From: Mycobacterium sp.
GTDB lineage: Bacteria; Actinomycetota; Actinomycetes; Mycobacteriales; Mycobacteriaceae
Reading direction: 5' to 3'
Assembly: GCA_016197405.1 (NCBI GenBank)
Contig: JACPVR010000023.1
Span: forward strand, 62,001 to 126,000
Length of the DNA stretch: 64,000 nucleotides
The position numbers and the translations under genes were made by a program. The notes under the pieces were generated by a model. The model did not search any database and was not told where the DNA came from. It saw only the letters and a program-made list of their open reading frames with translations. Shown in pieces: positions 38,671 to 46,486 of the stretch. The first letter of the stretch is position 1. The number at the start of each line of letters is the position of its first letter.

Positions 38671-39539
38671 TGGCGGTCGCGTTACCCACCCCGGTCCTGG
38701 TCCGCGGCAGCCGTCGGCGCCTGCTGTCATTGCCGGAATCCAGTTCGACCGTCGTGAACTGGATCGGCTTCTCCCTGGTGATCGTGCTGACCCTGGCCGT
38801 CATCGCGGTACCGCTGCTGGCACCGCACGATCCGCTGATGCCGGTCGGTATGCCGCTCCAGCCGCCCGGTAAGAACGGATTCCTGCTCGGCAGCGACAGC
38901 ATCGGGCGCGACGTGCTGTCCCGTGTGCTCTACGGTGCGCGCTCCAGCTGGTTCGCGGCACTGGTGGTGGTGGCCGTCGGCCTGGTCATCGGGGGGACTG
39001 TCGGACTGATCGCCGGGGCCACCGGCGGCTGGGTCGACGCGGTGCTCATGCGGATAACAGACGGATTCCTCTCGCTGCCCGCGCCGGTACTCGCGATCGC
39101 GGTGGTCGCTGCCCTGGGGCCGAGTTTCGAGCACACGTTGATCGCGGTGTCGATCGTATGGTGGCCCTTCTACGCCCGGCTGGTGCGTGGTGAGGTGGCC
39201 CGGCTGGCGGCCAGGCCGCACATCGAATCCGCCAAACTCGTCGGGGTCGGTCCGTTGCGGTTGGCCACCCGGCACCTGCTTCCCGGCGCGGTCCCGAATG
39301 CGTTGGTGGCGGCCAGCCTCGATCTCGGCACCTTGATCCTGACGTTGGCGGCACTGTCCTTCCTGGGACTCGGGCAGGCGGCGCCGGCCCCGGAGCTGGG
39401 TGCCGACTCCGCCCGGAATCTGGTCTATTTCCTGCAGCAGTGGTGGATTCCGGTGATGCCGGGACTCGGCGTGCTGGTACTGGCCCTGATCGGCAACATC
39501 GCGGGGGACTGCCTGCGCAACCTGATGAAGACGAGCTAG
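38670..39539 (+). CDS. ABC transporter permease, DppC/NikC type
   Basis: This 289-residue inner-membrane protein has about six helices. The N-terminal OppC motif region APHDPLMPVG, then FLLGSDSIGRDVLSRVLYGARSS, is diagnostic of the second permease of peptide/nickel importers. The EAA-type coupling loop is in the segment IESAKLVGVGPLRLATRHLLPG. It pairs with the DppB-type permease 13 bp downstream. The gene starts inside the stop of the ATPase gene. Confidence 0.92.
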   Translation: MAVALPTPVLVRGSRRRLLSLPESSSTVVNWIGFSLVIVLTLAVIAVPLLAPHDPLMPVGMPLQPPGKNGFLLGSDSIGRDVLSRVLYGARSSWFAALVVVAVGLVIGGTVGLIAGATGGWVDAVLMRITDGFLSLPAPVLAIAVVAALGPSFEHTLIAVSIVWWPFYARLVRGEVARLAARPHIESAKLVGVGPLRLATRHLLPGAVPNALVAASLDLGTLILTLAALSFLGLGQAAPAPELGADSARNLVYFLQQWWIPVMPGLGVLVLALIGNIAGDCLRNLMKTS

Positions 39540-39552
39540 AGGGCGCGAGGGC

Positions 39553-40557
39553 ATGAAGACATTCGTGGCGTCCCGGGTGGGCGCAATGGTGGTGATCCTG
39601 GTCGCGCTGACCGCGGTGCTGTTCGTACTGCAGAACATCTCACCGCTCGACCCGGTCAAAGCGCAGTTGGGGGCGCAGGCCTCGGCCGAGGCAGTGGCGG
39701 CCCGTCGCGAGGCGCTGGGCCTCAACGAGCCGGCGCTGGTGCAGTTCTGGAACTATCTGACCGGCGCGGTGACCGGTGACCTGGGAACGTCGTACCGCAC
39801 CCGGCACCCGGTGGCCTCAGACCTGGGCGACTTCCTGCCCGCCACACTGGAACTCGCGCTGTGTGGGCTGGCGGTCGCATTGGTCCTCGCGGTGTTGCTG
39901 GCCTTCAGCACGACGCTGAAATGGCCTGGTGCCGGTGCGCTGCGTGCGGTGTTGTTCGTCGGATCCTCGGCGCCGATGTTCCTGCTCGGCATCCTCGGGC
40001 TCATCGTGTTCTACAAGATGCTCGGCTGGGTACCGGCCAACGGGCGCATCGCGGTGCCGAACCCACCGGACGGTCCGACCGGGCTGCTCACCATCGACGG
40101 ACTGTTACACGGCCGGCTCGATGTCGTCGGCGACGCGCTGCGCCATCTGATGCTGCCCTCACTGGTCATCGCGCTCGGTCCCGCGGTCGCCATCGGGCGG
40201 GTGCTTCGCAGCAGCCTGCTCGGCGATATCGACAGCGACTACGCCCGCACCGCCCGCGCCAAGGGGCTTTCCGAGAGCAGGATCATGGCCGGGCACGTGC
40301 TGCGCAACTGCGTCGGCGCCGCGCTGTCCATGACGGGACTACAAGTGGGCCTGATGTTCTCCGGCGTACTGGTGGTCGAGCAGGTCTTCGGCTGGCCGGG
40401 TATCGGTCAGTACATCGCGCAGAGCATCCCGGTTGCCGACTTCCCGGCGATCGCCGGTGTCACCCTCATGCTGGGCGCCCTCTACGTGTTCATCAACACG
40501 GCGGTCGATTTATTGCAGGCCGCTGCCGATCCACGAATCACCGTCGTAGGAGGTTAG
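39553..40557 (+). CDS. ABC transporter permease, DppB/NikB type
   Basis: This 334-residue inner-membrane protein has about six helices. The N-terminus (RVGAMVVILVALTAVLFVLQNISPLDPVKAQLG) and RREALGLNEPALVQFWNYLTGAVTGDLGTSY are standard for the first permease of this family. The EAA loop (YARTARAKGLSESRIMAGHVLRN) contacts the ATPase. It usually precedes the DppC-type gene; here the order is reversed. The next gene begins directly at its stop. Confidence 0.92.
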   Translation: MKTFVASRVGAMVVILVALTAVLFVLQNISPLDPVKAQLGAQASAEAVAARREALGLNEPALVQFWNYLTGAVTGDLGTSYRTRHPVASDLGDFLPATLELALCGLAVALVLAVLLAFSTTLKWPGAGALRAVLFVGSSAPMFLLGILGLIVFYKMLGWVPANGRIAVPNPPDGPTGLLTIDGLLHGRLDVVGDALRHLMLPSLVIALGPAVAIGRVLRSSLLGDIDSDYARTARAKGLSESRIMAGHVLRNCVGAALSMTGLQVGLMFSGVLVVEQVFGWPGIGQYIAQSIPVADFPAIAGVTLMLGALYVFINTAVDLLQAAADPRITVVGG

Positions 40558-41208
40558 GTGCCCAAACAGCCGCTCATCGTGGGAAACCCGGTGCTGGTCG
40601 TCGTCGACATACAGGAAGGAGGCGGTATGTCGGCCGAGGAGGCCGGCATTCCGGTGATGCCCGGTCATGCCGAGCGGGTGGCCATCGCACAACAGCTGCT
40701 GGCCGCCGCCCGAGAGGCCGACATCCCGGTGGTGTTCTTCCAGGAGGTACACCGGCCCAGCGGTGTCGACTTCGGGCGCGAACTCGACGGCACCGAGGGT
40801 GTCCACTGTGTCGAAGGGCAACCCGGTACCGCGCTGGAACCGTCGCTGCAGCCGATCCTGGACGGGACCCGGCAGGAGTTCCATATCGTCAAGCGGCGCT
40901 ATTCCGGTTTCATCGGAACCGAATTCGACATCGTGCTGCGCGGCCTGAACGCATCGACGCTGATCCTCATCGGCGGTCTCACCGACGTCTGCGTGCACTA
41001 CACCTTCGCCGACGCCCACCAACGCGACTTCTACGTGCGGGTGGTGACCGACTGCGTCGGCGGATCCTCGCAGTACCGCCACGACGCGGCGCTGGATGCC
41101 ATGGAGTACCTGCAGACCGGCGCGCTGCGAACCAGCGAGGAGATCCTCGGCGCCTTCAGTGAACTGAGCGCCTTTTCCGCCCCCATTCTCGAAGGAGTCA
41201 CACCGTGA
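40558..41208 (+). CDS. Isochorismatase-fold cysteine hydrolase
   Basis: This 216-residue protein has the catalytic triad of the nicotinamidase/isochorismatase fold: Asp17 (VVDIQE), Lys112 (HIVKRRYSGF) and nucleophile Cys145 (GLTDVCVHYT), with the cis-peptide region before it. The family hydrolyses amides, such as nicotinamide, biuret, N-carbamoylsarcosine, maleamate and isochorismate ethers. Placement between the permeases and the binding protein suggests that the imported compound is an amide or ureide cleaved by this enzyme; this is inference. GTG 40558 abuts the permease stop. Its own stop overlaps the next gene (GTGA). Confidence 0.9.
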   Translation: MPKQPLIVGNPVLVVVDIQEGGGMSAEEAGIPVMPGHAERVAIAQQLLAAAREADIPVVFFQEVHRPSGVDFGRELDGTEGVHCVEGQPGTALEPSLQPILDGTRQEFHIVKRRYSGFIGTEFDIVLRGLNASTLILIGGLTDVCVHYTFADAHQRDFYVRVVTDCVGGSSQYRHDAALDAMEYLQTGALRTSEEILGAFSELSAFSAPILEGVTP

Positions 41209-42785
41209 CAACCAGATTGCGCACCCTGTCCGCACTCGCCGCGGTGACGGTGCTGGCGCTGAGCGGCTGCGGCGGTTCGGACTCCGGCGGCGCCGCTCCC
41301 AGCGCCGCGCCGACCGACAAGGTACTGCACCTGTCGTTCCTGCAGGACCCGGGGCAGCCACCGGATCCGGACATCTTCTACGCCGGACAAGGTCTGCTGC
41401 TGACCACCAACACCTACGAAGGTCTGCTGCAGTACAAGGCCGGCACCGAGAAGCCGGAACTGGAACCGCTGCTGGCCACCGAGTGGACGGCGTCACCGGA
41501 CAACAAGGTCTTCACCTTCAAGCTGCGCGAAGGGGTGAAATTCCATGACGGCACCCCGTTCACGTCCGCGGCGGTGAAGACGTCGTTCGATCGTCGTCTT
41601 GCCGTCAACCAAGGCCCCGCCTACATGGTCGCCGACGTGGATTCGGTCACCACCCAAGGTGATTACGGTGTGACCATCACGCTCAAGGCGCCCAACTCGG
41701 CGTTCCTGGACTACCTGGCCTGCCCGTACGGTCCCCGGATGCTCAGCCCGGAGGGCCTGCAGAAGAACGCCGGGTCCGACAACGCGCAGGGGTATCTGAC
41801 CAATCACGACCTGGGTACCGGTCCGTACACGTTGACCGCCGCCGAAGTCGGATCACATTATGCCCTGCAAGCCTTTCCGGAGTACTGGGGTGCCAAGCCC
41901 TACTTCGAGAAGGTCGACATCCCGGTGATCACCGACGTCTCGGCTCAGCAGCTGCAGTTCAACAACGGTCATGTCGCCGCGATCCTGCACGACCTGCCGT
42001 CCTCGGCGGTGCAGTCGTACCTGGACAACAAGGCGTTCGCCAACTACTCGCTGCCGACCATGATGTCGAACTATCTCTACGTCAACCCGCACAGGGGGAT
42101 GATGACCGACGCCAAGAACCGCATGGCGGTCCTGCAGGCCATCGACGTCGACGAATTGGTCAAGCAGACCTACTTCGGTCGCGGCAAGGTGGCCGACCAG
42201 ATCTACCCGCCCAACGTGATGGCCCCGGAGTTCGCCAAACAGTCGGTACCACATGACCCGTCGGTGCTCAGCGGACTCGCGGCCGGACTGCCCGCCGATC
42301 AGAAGAGCGTGACGATCGGGTACGACTCGAGCAATCCCGACAACCAGCTGGTCAGCAATCTGATCCAAACCCAGCTGGCCGCAGCGGGTCTCACCGCGAA
42401 GGTGCAGGCCTACCCGACCTCGGAGACCTTCGGCTGGATCGGCACCGACGGGCAGTCCGCGCCGGAGATCTTCGCCGCCCTGGCGTGGCCGGATGCCCCG
42501 TCGCCCTACACCTGGGGGCACATCTCCTGGGATGCCGACGGCGGACTGAACTACCTGGGTTGCTCGGCGCCGCCGGTGACCGAGGCGCTGGCCAAGGGAC
42601 TGCCCGACGGATCGGAGCAGGCGTTCTCCCAAGCCGGTTTGGAGGCCGTCAAGACCGGCTGCTGGCTCAATATCGCCGACGTCAACGACTTCATGGTCGC
42701 CCAGCCATGGCTCAAGGGCATCGAGCAGGCGCATGTGGTGACCAACCCGAACTCGCTGCGCCTCGCGGCACTTTCGGTGGGCTGA
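41205..42785 (+). CDS. ABC substrate-binding lipoprotein, family 5 (peptide/nickel type)
   Basis: This 526-residue lipoprotein has a signal peptide with lipobox LALSGC and lipidated Cys22, followed by the SBP_bac_5 fold. The segment KLREGVKFHDGTPFTSAAVKTSFDR is the classic signature, and ALQAFPEYWGAKPYFEKVDIPVI is also typical. It binds the ligand outside the membrane and delivers it to the two permeases. The family accepts peptides, nickel chelates, glutathione, opines and other amphipathic molecules, so the substrate is not determined. Unusually, the binding-protein gene is fifth in the operon, not first. Confidence 0.92.
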   Translation: MTTRLRTLSALAAVTVLALSGCGGSDSGGAAPSAAPTDKVLHLSFLQDPGQPPDPDIFYAGQGLLLTTNTYEGLLQYKAGTEKPELEPLLATEWTASPDNKVFTFKLREGVKFHDGTPFTSAAVKTSFDRRLAVNQGPAYMVADVDSVTTQGDYGVTITLKAPNSAFLDYLACPYGPRMLSPEGLQKNAGSDNAQGYLTNHDLGTGPYTLTAAEVGSHYALQAFPEYWGAKPYFEKVDIPVITDVSAQQLQFNNGHVAAILHDLPSSAVQSYLDNKAFANYSLPTMMSNYLYVNPHRGMMTDAKNRMAVLQAIDVDELVKQTYFGRGKVADQIYPPNVMAPEFAKQSVPHDPSVLSGLAAGLPADQKSVTIGYDSSNPDNQLVSNLIQTQLAAAGLTAKVQAYPTSETFGWIGTDGQSAPEIFAALAWPDAPSPYTWGHISWDADGGLNYLGCSAPPVTEALAKGLPDGSEQAFSQAGLEAVKTGCWLNIADVNDFMVAQPWLKGIEQAHVVTNPNSLRLAALSVG

Positions 42786-43621
42786 TGGCAAGCCTGGTGC
42801 GCAAGAGCGGGGTGCGCCGGATAGTCCTGCTCACGCTGGGATGGGAGGAGCTGCCGAAGTCGGTCTCGGTCTACGGGGCACCGCCGGAGCAGCGCATGCG
42901 CGAACCGGTGCCCGGTGTCCTGTTGCAGACCGACGGAGGATGGGTGCTGCTGGACACCGGTTTCAACACCGCACTCATCCGCGACCCGTACCTGCGCAGG
43001 CGGTACTTCCCGAGTGTGGAGTACCAGCCGGTGCTGCCGGGCCCGGGCGAGCCCATCGAGGAGTCGCTGGCCGACATCGGCGTGGACGTCGACGATATCC
43101 ACCTCGTCGCACTGTCACATCTGCACGTCGACCATGCCGGCGGGTTGAAACTGTTCGCCGGCAAGGTCCCGGTCCACGCGCAACGCCGCGAGCTGGAGTA
43201 CGGATTGTCCAATCATCCTGAACCACAACGGCACTCGATCTTCCGTATCGATTTCGACGACCCCAGCATCGACTGGCAACTCGCCGACGGTGAGGCACAG
43301 ATCGCGCCGGGCATCACCGCGGTCCCGACCTACGGCCACACACCGGGGCATCAGAGTTTCGTGGTGGAACTGGACGAATCCGTCGGTGGGGACGGTTTCG
43401 TGTTCGCTTTCGACGCCGCCGATCTCACCGAGAACATCGAGCATGAACGGGCCATCGGCGGGTTCATCGACGTCGAACCGCAGGAGACCGTCGAACCGAT
43501 CCGCCGGCTCAAGAAGCTGGCAAGTGACAAGGGCTATCCGTTGATCCCCGGTCACGACCCACACGTGTGGCCCGAACTGACGCAGCACTTCCACGAGCGG
43601 TTCGGGCCGGTCGTGGTGTGA
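42785..43621 (+). CDS. Metallo-beta-lactamase-fold hydrolase, lactonase-like
   Basis: This 278-residue protein has the zinc motif HLHVDH at 112-117 and further ligands in TYGHTPGHQSF, the aspartate in FAFDAADL and the His of LIPGHDPHVW. The N-terminal region (GVLLQTDGGWVLLDTGFNTALI) resembles AHL lactonases of the AttM/AiiA type. It probably opens a lactone or hydrolyses a related ester in the cytosol. No signal peptide. ATG 42785 overlaps the binding-protein stop, and its own stop overlaps the next GTG. Either degradation of a lactone intermediate or signal quenching is possible; the operon context favours catabolism. Confidence 0.87.
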   Translation: MASLVRKSGVRRIVLLTLGWEELPKSVSVYGAPPEQRMREPVPGVLLQTDGGWVLLDTGFNTALIRDPYLRRRYFPSVEYQPVLPGPGEPIEESLADIGVDVDDIHLVALSHLHVDHAGGLKLFAGKVPVHAQRRELEYGLSNHPEPQRHSIFRIDFDDPSIDWQLADGEAQIAPGITAVPTYGHTPGHQSFVVELDESVGGDGFVFAFDAADLTENIEHERAIGGFIDVEPQETVEPIRRLKKLASDKGYPLIPGHDPHVWPELTQHFHERFGPVVV

Positions 43622-44151
43622 ACGCGGTAGTGGCCTCGGAGTGCGCCGGACTGTGGCGACGCACGCTGCTGATCGACGCCGACGGGTCAGCTGACACCGG
43701 CACCGATGTCCTTTGGTTACAGGGTATTACCGGCTACGTCGACTCCCGCGGCTTCGCCGGGACGCTGCACCAGCGCGCCGACGTCTTCGAATGGCATCGC
43801 GATGTCGAGCTGACGCCGGCCGGTCCGCACCCGGACGCCGGCGCGATGCGTTGGGAGGCCGGCACGCTCATCGAGACCGGGGTGCACGAGGACTACGTCG
43901 AACACTGGGTACGGCAGGCCGGTTCGGCGACACCGACCGGCGCACTGTTCCTGGCCGCCGCCGACGCCACGCCGGGTCTGCTGGTGCGTGTCGGTGATTT
44001 CTTCGGCTGGGCCGGCGGCGGCGAGGTGTTCGTCGACACCGTCGGCGGGAACCGGTGGAACGCGCTGGCCATCGAGGCGCGTGGTGACGACCTTTGGGTC
44101 AATGGGGTGCGCTGGAGCATCGAGAGTAACGAAGGGAACGTGTATCAATGA
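43618..44151 (+). CDS. Unrecognised protein in catabolic operon
   Basis: This 177-residue soluble protein is not assigned to a family. It is rich in Trp, Gly and acidic residues and predicted mostly beta: GLWRRTLLIDADGSADTGTDVLWLQG, then YVDSRGFAG, then FEWHRDVELTP, EAGTLIETGVHEDYVEHWVR and DLWVNGVRWSIES. The alternating strands and closing W...W pattern look like a small barrel (lipocalin/calycin-like, perhaps like the Hri1 group), which would fit a ligand-binding protein or an isomerase. It is coupled on both sides by 4-bp overlaps, so it is translated with the lactonase and oxygenase and is very likely part of the same pathway. Confidence 0.75.
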   Translation: MNAVVASECAGLWRRTLLIDADGSADTGTDVLWLQGITGYVDSRGFAGTLHQRADVFEWHRDVELTPAGPHPDAGAMRWEAGTLIETGVHEDYVEHWVRQAGSATPTGALFLAAADATPGLLVRVGDFFGWAGGGEVFVDTVGGNRWNALAIEARGDDLWVNGVRWSIESNEGNVYQ

Positions 44152-45185
44152 GTGGCGCAACATCATTCACTTCGGTACCGATAATCGACATCAGCGGTCT
44201 ACGGTCCTCGAGCACCGACGAGCGGTCCCGGGTGGCGGCCGAGATCGGCGCTGCCGCGCGTGAGGTCGGCTTCTTCTACATCAGCGGTTCGGGAATCGAC
44301 GAGGCGTTGTTCGACCGGATGCTCGCCGCCACCAAGGAGTTCTTCGCACTGCCCGTCGAAGAGAAGATGCGCAGCTACATCGGATTGTCACGCTGTCACC
44401 GGGGTTATGTGCCGGTCGGCGAGGAAGGTGTGGAGAGCGGCACACCGGATCTCAAGGAGGCCTTCGACACGGCGCTGGACCTGCCCGCCGACGATCCGGA
44501 CCATCTGGCAGGCAACCCGATGCTCGGGCCCAACACCTGGCCCGATGTTCCCGGGTTCGCCGAGGCGGTCACCGGCTATTACGACGCCGTCCTGGAAGTG
44601 GGGCATCGGCTGCTGGCGGCGTTCGCGGATGCCCTGGGCGAGGACCCGGATGTCTTCTCCCGGCACGCCACCAAGACACCGAGCCAGCTGCGTCTGGTGC
44701 ACTACCCCTACAACCCGGACGCCCGCGACGGCCTCGGCATCGGCGCGCACACCGACTACGAGTGCTTCACGCTGCTCAAGCCGACCGCACCCGGCCTGGA
44801 AGTGCTCAACGGCGCCGGGGAGTGGATCGACGTGCCACCGCTGCCGGGCACCTTCGTCGTCAACATCGGCGATCTGCTGGAACTGTGGACCAACGGCGTA
44901 TTCGTCGCGACGAGCCATCGGGTGCGCCGCGTCGTGCAGGAGCGGTACTCGTTCCCGCTGTTCTTCAACGTCGATTACGACACCGAGGTCAAACCGCTGC
45001 CGCAGTTCAGCTCCGCCGACGCCAAGGTGCGGCCGGCGCTACGGGCCGGGGAGCATCTGTTCGCCCAGACCGCGCAGACCTTCGCCTACCTGCGCCGCCG
45101 CATCGACTCCGGGGAGCTGGTACTGCCGGAGGGGTCGCTCGGTATCAACCAGTTCGGTCAGCAGGCGCTGCAGGCCGTCGACTGA
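44148..45185 (+). CDS. 2-oxoglutarate/Fe(II)-dependent oxygenase (IPNS-like)
   Basis: This 345-residue member of the isopenicillin N synthase-like superfamily has an N-terminal DIOX_N region (PIIDISGLRSS ... REVGFFYISGSGI). The 2OG-Fe(II) core carries iron ligands His201 and Asp203 (GAHTDYECFTLL) and His257 (ATSHRV), with the 2-oxoglutarate-binding RYS at 266-268. It probably hydroxylates or oxidatively opens the operon's substrate, consuming 2-oxoglutarate and oxygen. It is the last gene of the operon (ATGA overlap with the previous gene) and converges with fecB (9-bp gap). Bacterial members include enzymes for xenobiotic and nucleobase degradation. Confidence 0.9.
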   Translation: MSGATSFTSVPIIDISGLRSSSTDERSRVAAEIGAAAREVGFFYISGSGIDEALFDRMLAATKEFFALPVEEKMRSYIGLSRCHRGYVPVGEEGVESGTPDLKEAFDTALDLPADDPDHLAGNPMLGPNTWPDVPGFAEAVTGYYDAVLEVGHRLLAAFADALGEDPDVFSRHATKTPSQLRLVHYPYNPDARDGLGIGAHTDYECFTLLKPTAPGLEVLNGAGEWIDVPPLPGTFVVNIGDLLELWTNGVFVATSHRVRRVVQERYSFPLFFNVDYDTEVKPLPQFSSADAKVRPALRAGEHLFAQTAQTFAYLRRRIDSGELVLPEGSLGINQFGQQALQAVD

Positions 45186-45194
45186 GACCTCGGA

Positions 45195-46286
45195 TCAGTT
45201 GATGGGAGCGTTGATCCAGCGCAGGTCGTCGATGATTCCGCGCGCAGCGATCAGGCCCCGGCCGTTCTGCCAGATCTCGTTGTTGACGACGAAAACCCGG
45301 TTGTCGCGCGTCGCGGACAGTTTGTGCCAGGCATCGCTGTCGAGCACGGTGGCGGCGCGCTCTTTGGCCGCCGGCGAGTCGAACGACACGTAGACGATGT
45401 CGCCGTCGGCGGGGGAGAAGTCGGCACCGCCGAGCTCGGCATCACCGGAACCGATCTCCAGATACGGCTTGTCGGTGAAGCGTTGTGCCGCCGGCCGCTG
45501 TGCCCCGATCGCTGCCAGCACACTGGCGGGAAAGTTCTCGGCACCGTAGACACGCACGGCGTTCTCGGTGAACTGCACTATCGAGGCCTGGAAGTGCGCG
45601 GCGTCGTCGGCCATTCCGGTATCCCGCGCGGTGGTGTCGAAATCGCCGACGAGATCATCGGCCGCGCCGCCGCGCCCGGTGGCGGCCCCGACGGCGCGCA
45701 GGGTGTCGCGCCAGCCCGCGCCGGGGGCGCCGGTGAAAACCGTCGGGGCGATCGCCGACAACGCGCCGTAGGCCTGCGGTGTCAGGGCCTGCGAACCCAG
45801 GATCAGGTCGGGTCCGGCCGCGCCGATGGCCGCGGTGTCCGGAGCGCTGCGGGTACCGACGGCGGGCAGATTGTGGATCACGGTGCCCAGATAGGACGGT
45901 TGCTCCGACGAGCCGTCGGGGAGCGCGGCCGCCACGATGCGGCCCTGCAGGCCCAGCGCGCACAGGGCGTCGAGCTGGTCGCCGGAGAGCACCACGATGC
46001 GCTGCGGGTCGGCGGGCACGTCGATATCGCCGCGGTCGGTGCCGCTGCCGATGCGCCGGGTCGGCTCGCCCGGATCCAGGGGCGCGGGTTCGGGGGCGCA
46101 GGAATCATCGGGTCTGCGCTGATTGCCCAGCACACCGGCGCCGGCGATCTTGGTGGTGCTGGTGATCATGGTGCGCGACGGTTCTACCGCTGTGGTGCCC
46201 TGCGGTTGCGTGCAGCCGCTGATGACCGTGACCGATGCCGCCGTCGCGACGGCCGCTGCAGCGGTGAGAATCCGGGCTCGGGACAC
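45195..46286 (-). CDS. fecB: FecB-like iron-siderophore binding lipoprotein
   Basis: This 363-residue protein is probably the ortholog of Rv3044. The signal peptide ends at lipobox VISGC with lipidated Cys25. The mature protein has the class III binding fold of siderophore/vitamin B12 receptors: RIVVLSGDQLDALCALGLQGRIVAAA, GPDLILGSQALTPQAYGALSAIAPTV and the C-terminal FVVNNEIWQNGRGLIAARGIIDDL. It is thought to bind iron-siderophore complexes at the outer face of the membrane. GTG 46286 is the only start ahead of the signal peptide. It is divergent from ctaD across 200 bp. Confidence 0.92.
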   Translation of the reverse strand: MSRARILTAAAAVATAASVTVISGCTQPQGTTAVEPSRTMITSTTKIAGAGVLGNQRRPDDSCAPEPAPLDPGEPTRRIGSGTDRGDIDVPADPQRIVVLSGDQLDALCALGLQGRIVAAALPDGSSEQPSYLGTVIHNLPAVGTRSAPDTAAIGAAGPDLILGSQALTPQAYGALSAIAPTVFTGAPGAGWRDTLRAVGAATGRGGAADDLVGDFDTTARDTGMADDAAHFQASIVQFTENAVRVYGAENFPASVLAAIGAQRPAAQRFTDKPYLEIGSGDAELGGADFSPADGDIVYVSFDSPAAKERAATVLDSDAWHKLSATRDNRVFVVNNEIWQNGRGLIAARGIIDDLRWINAPIN

Positions 46287-46486
46287 GGCCCCGACGTTAA
46301 CATCGCCGACGAAGCTACCCGGTGCGGCGCAGGTCGTTTCCTGGCACTATGCCGCTGGGCAACCCGATCTACGACACTTTGTCGGACCCGAGCCGACAGA
46401 CGCCGTCTCGGGGGATAGGATTCTGACCAAGAATGCGTAAAGCTGCCCCTTGCTGATCGCCTGAAGTTGGATGTTTGGAGGAGCTC

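Noticed and set aside
39861..41162. 433-codon open frame running through the second permease and the isochorismatase-fold gene in another frame
   Set aside because: Arg/Gly/Ala-rich with no family pattern; two real genes with intact motifs occupy the same bases.
46287..46486. Defined promoter for ctaD (TAGGAT at 46416-46421)
   Set aside because: The hexamer is plausible but no -35 at suitable spacing supports it, so it was not listed as a feature.
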